From Holophaga sp. (lineage in GTDB: Bacteria; Acidobacteriota; Holophagae; Holophagales; Holophagaceae): a stretch of 64,000 nucleotides of DNA. Below, piece by piece: positions 62,309 through 64,000 of this stretch. The position numbers and the translations under genes were made by a program. Each line of letters begins with the position of its first letter. Positions within the stretch are counted from its first letter, which is position 1. The stretch is from contig JADKBC010000004.1 of the NCBI GenBank assembly GCA_016715205.1, positions 1 to 64,000 of the forward strand, given 5' to 3'. The notes beneath the pieces are model-generated. The model had not been told where the DNA came from. It did not search any database and saw only the letters and a program-made list of their open reading frames with translations.

Positions 62309-64000
62309 ATGAACGAATCCGAAAATCTTCCCAAGATGATCGGCCGCTACGAGATCAAGCGTCTCCTGGGCGCCGGTGCCATGGGCAGTGTCTACCTAGC
62401 CGAAGACCCTCGCATCAAACGCAAGCTGGCCATCAAGGTAGTGAAGCTGGATGCGATTCGTAACGAAAATGATCGCAGTGAGTTCCTGGCGCGGTTTCAG
62501 CGTGAAGCCGAGGTGTCCGGCGTGTTGAATGACCCCGGCATCGTAACCATTTACGATGTGGGCGACAGTGAGGTAGGGCCGTTCCTTGCGATGGAATTCG
62601 TCACGGGCAAGGCTCTTGACAGCTATATCAAGTCCGGGGACACCCTGGCCATGCAGCTTGGCACCAAGCTGCGCATCGCCGCTGGCATCGCCGCGGCGCT
62701 GGATCACGCCCATAGTCACGGCATCGTCCACCGGGACGTCAAGCCGGGCAACGTGATGATGACGGAAGATGGGCGACCCAAGCTCATGGATTTCGGCATT
62801 GCCAAGCGTGAGGATGCCAGCCTGACCCAGACCGGCACCTTCCTGGGCACCCCCAGTTATGCAAGCCCTGAACAGATTCGCGAAGGCCACGCCACCCTGC
62901 GCTCAGACATCTTCAGTTTTGGCGTTCTGGTGTTCGAGATGCTCGCGGGAACGCTTCCCTTTCCCGGGACATCCATCAACACCATCCTTTACAAGATCGT
63001 TAACGAGCCTCCGATCGAGGTCAAACCGCCGGTCCTGGGTGTCCTGCCGGAGGGCTGGCACCGCATTTTTGCTCGGGTATTGGCCAAGAACGCCGATGAT
63101 CGCTACCCATCCTGCGCAACCTTCCTCCGTGATCTGGTGGATGTGGCCCCGGATCTTGATCAGGATGCCCGTTCGGAGATCATGGGCATCCTGAAAATCG
63201 GATCCGGAGGCGCCCAACCGCCGCTGCTTTCGAAATCCCACCAGGAAACCATGTACATCCCGGCCGAGAAGATGCGCAAATCCGGAGGGATGGGCCGGTG
63301 GCTCTGGATTCCCTTTGCGGCCGCAGCTCTGGGAGTCGTCGGATGGTACCTCTTCAGGGGCACCGAAACCCAACTTCTGCTGGAAACGACGCCCTCCGCG
63401 GCCAAGGTTATAAGGGCAGGCGTTGAGGTGGGCAAAACCCCCATGCCCCTTTCCTTGAAACCTGGCGAGAAGGTAACCCTGGACAAGCCGGGCTTCAAAC
63501 CTTTGGAATTCGCATACTCTGGGGGTGACAAATCTCCCAACCTGGAACTGAAGGCCCTGGTCTCCCAGGAGACCCTGCGCACCATTCCCGACGGCGCGAA
63601 GGTGGTGATGGATGAAACGGCGTTGGAAGGCGCCACGCCGCTAACCATCGATTGGAACCAAGGCAAGCCCCATCGGATCACCTTTTCCAAAGGTGATCTC
63701 ACCTTGAACCCCACCTTCCACGAAGGAGAAGTTCCGGGCTCGCAGGTTTATACCCTCAGACCCCACGCCGAGGCCGTCACCACGGGCGAAATCAAGACCG
63801 TGGATGCCAATGCGCCGGGATTCTTGCGAACCAGTGGTGAGTTCAGTATCAAGGTGAGTCTGAATGGCAAGGACAAGGGGGAAATCACAGGTAATTCAAA
63901 GCTTGCCTTCCCGCCGGGCAAGCATGAGATTGATGTTTCCGCCCCCAGTGTTTTCTACCACGACAAACGATCCATAACCATTCAGCCCGGTCAGCCCACC
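62309..64000 (+). CDS. Ser/Thr protein kinase with transmembrane segment and PEGA-like repeats (partial, runs off the end)
   Basis: The open frame from ATG 62309 continues to the window end without a stop (564 codons seen). Residues 13-275 are a Hanks-type kinase: glycine loop GAGAMG, K43, E65, HRDVKPGN (D143), DFG 161-163 and SPE. A membrane segment follows at about 331-349. The outer part has a clear PEGA repeat at 356-402 (TPSAAKV, GKTPMPLSLKPGEKV) and at least one more PEGA-like unit (TIPDGAKVVMDE). PEGA repeats probably sense the envelope surface. The C-terminus is missing, so full length is unknown. Confidence 0.93.
   Translation, partial: MNESENLPKMIGRYEIKRLLGAGAMGSVYLAEDPRIKRKLAIKVVKLDAIRNENDRSEFLARFQREAEVSGVLNDPGIVTIYDVGDSEVGPFLAMEFVTGKALDSYIKSGDTLAMQLGTKLRIAAGIAAALDHAHSHGIVHRDVKPGNVMMTEDGRPKLMDFGIAKREDASLTQTGTFLGTPSYASPEQIREGHATLRSDIFSFGVLVFEMLAGTLPFPGTSINTILYKIVNEPPIEVKPPVLGVLPEGWHRIFARVLAKNADDRYPSCATFLRDLVDVAPDLDQDARSEIMGILKIGSGGAQPPLLSKSHQETMYIPAEKMRKSGGMGRWLWIPFAAAALGVVGWYLFRGTETQLLLETTPSAAKVIRAGVEVGKTPMPLSLKPGEKVTLDKPGFKPLEFAYSGGDKSPNLELKALVSQETLRTIPDGAKVVMDETALEGATPLTIDWNQGKPHRITFSKGDLTLNPTFHEGEVPGSQVYTLRPHAEAVTTGEIKTVDANAPGFLRTSGEFSIKVSLNGKDKGEITGNSKLAFPPGKHEIDVSAPSVFYHDKRSITIQPGQPT

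Overview
The window is a GC-rich, densely coded stretch of bacterial chromosome with housekeeping content, about 62 protein genes, no rRNA, tRNA, insertion sequence, prophage or CRISPR array that I could find, and no gene-free stretch longer than about 255 bases. Short intergenic gaps, many four-base ATGA/GTGA overlaps, GTG and TTG starts, a probable outer-membrane protein, bactofilin, a Ser/Thr kinase with PEGA repeats, [FeFe] hydrogenase genes and a 2-oxoacid:ferredoxin oxidoreductase point to a Gram-negative anaerobe or facultative anaerobe. My best inference is Acidobacteriota, class Holophagae (Holophaga/Geothrix relatives); this rests on gene content and protein style, not on a search.

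Left part (1-24.4 kb). A minus-strand run ndk-mltG-prenyltransferase-M23 peptidase-bactofilin combines nucleotide supply with envelope shaping. Plus-strand secA is followed by a RapZ homologue with a broken P-loop and a small membrane protein. Then come minus-strand ribA, a DHH phosphoesterase, adenosine deaminase and a Fur-family regulator, divergent from an unusual tautomerase-like/winged-helix fusion, aroC, a radical SAM protein and dnaX. A minus-strand run holds an MFS exporter, an ABC exporter pair, a giant six-PAS hybrid kinase, ispE and map.

Middle (24.4-45.9 kb). A tightly overlapped set of a lipoprotein and two unknown proteins, aquaporin Z and an outer-membrane-type protein end at a convergent hairpin facing tpiA-pgk. 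Then rbfA-truB, nadK, a class A penicillin-binding protein, a DEAD-box (DECD) helicase, sixA, an alpha/beta hydrolase, rho, a DUF457-type membrane protein, mgsA, a tautomerase (CHMI family), a dus gene and a beta-propeller sensor kinase.

Right part (45.9-64 kb), almost all minus strand. The most distinctive unit is response regulator-hydC-hydB-hydA followed by a GAF sensor kinase: a trimeric NADH-linked [FeFe] hydrogenase with what looks like its own two-component pair. It is followed upstream by korDABC plus a GNAT acetyltransferase, which generates reduced ferredoxin from 2-oxoacids, and by the two subunits of iron-sulfur L-serine dehydratase. Together these suggest fermentative or low-potential electron metabolism in which 2-oxoacids are oxidised with ferredoxin and excess NADH is vented as H2. 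The end holds a protease-TPR fusion, truA overlapped by a single-domain response regulator, a PHP phosphoesterase overlapped by an orphan FlhB-like domain, a processive glycosyltransferase and a Ser/Thr kinase that runs off the window.

Second-look items: the tautomerase-winged-helix fusion, the RapZ P-loop loss, the hydrogenase unit (short HydB, TSCSPGW motif, strong ribosome site and ATG out of frame with hydA, hairpin before the kinase), and the unknown three-gene cassette at 24.5-26.7 kb.
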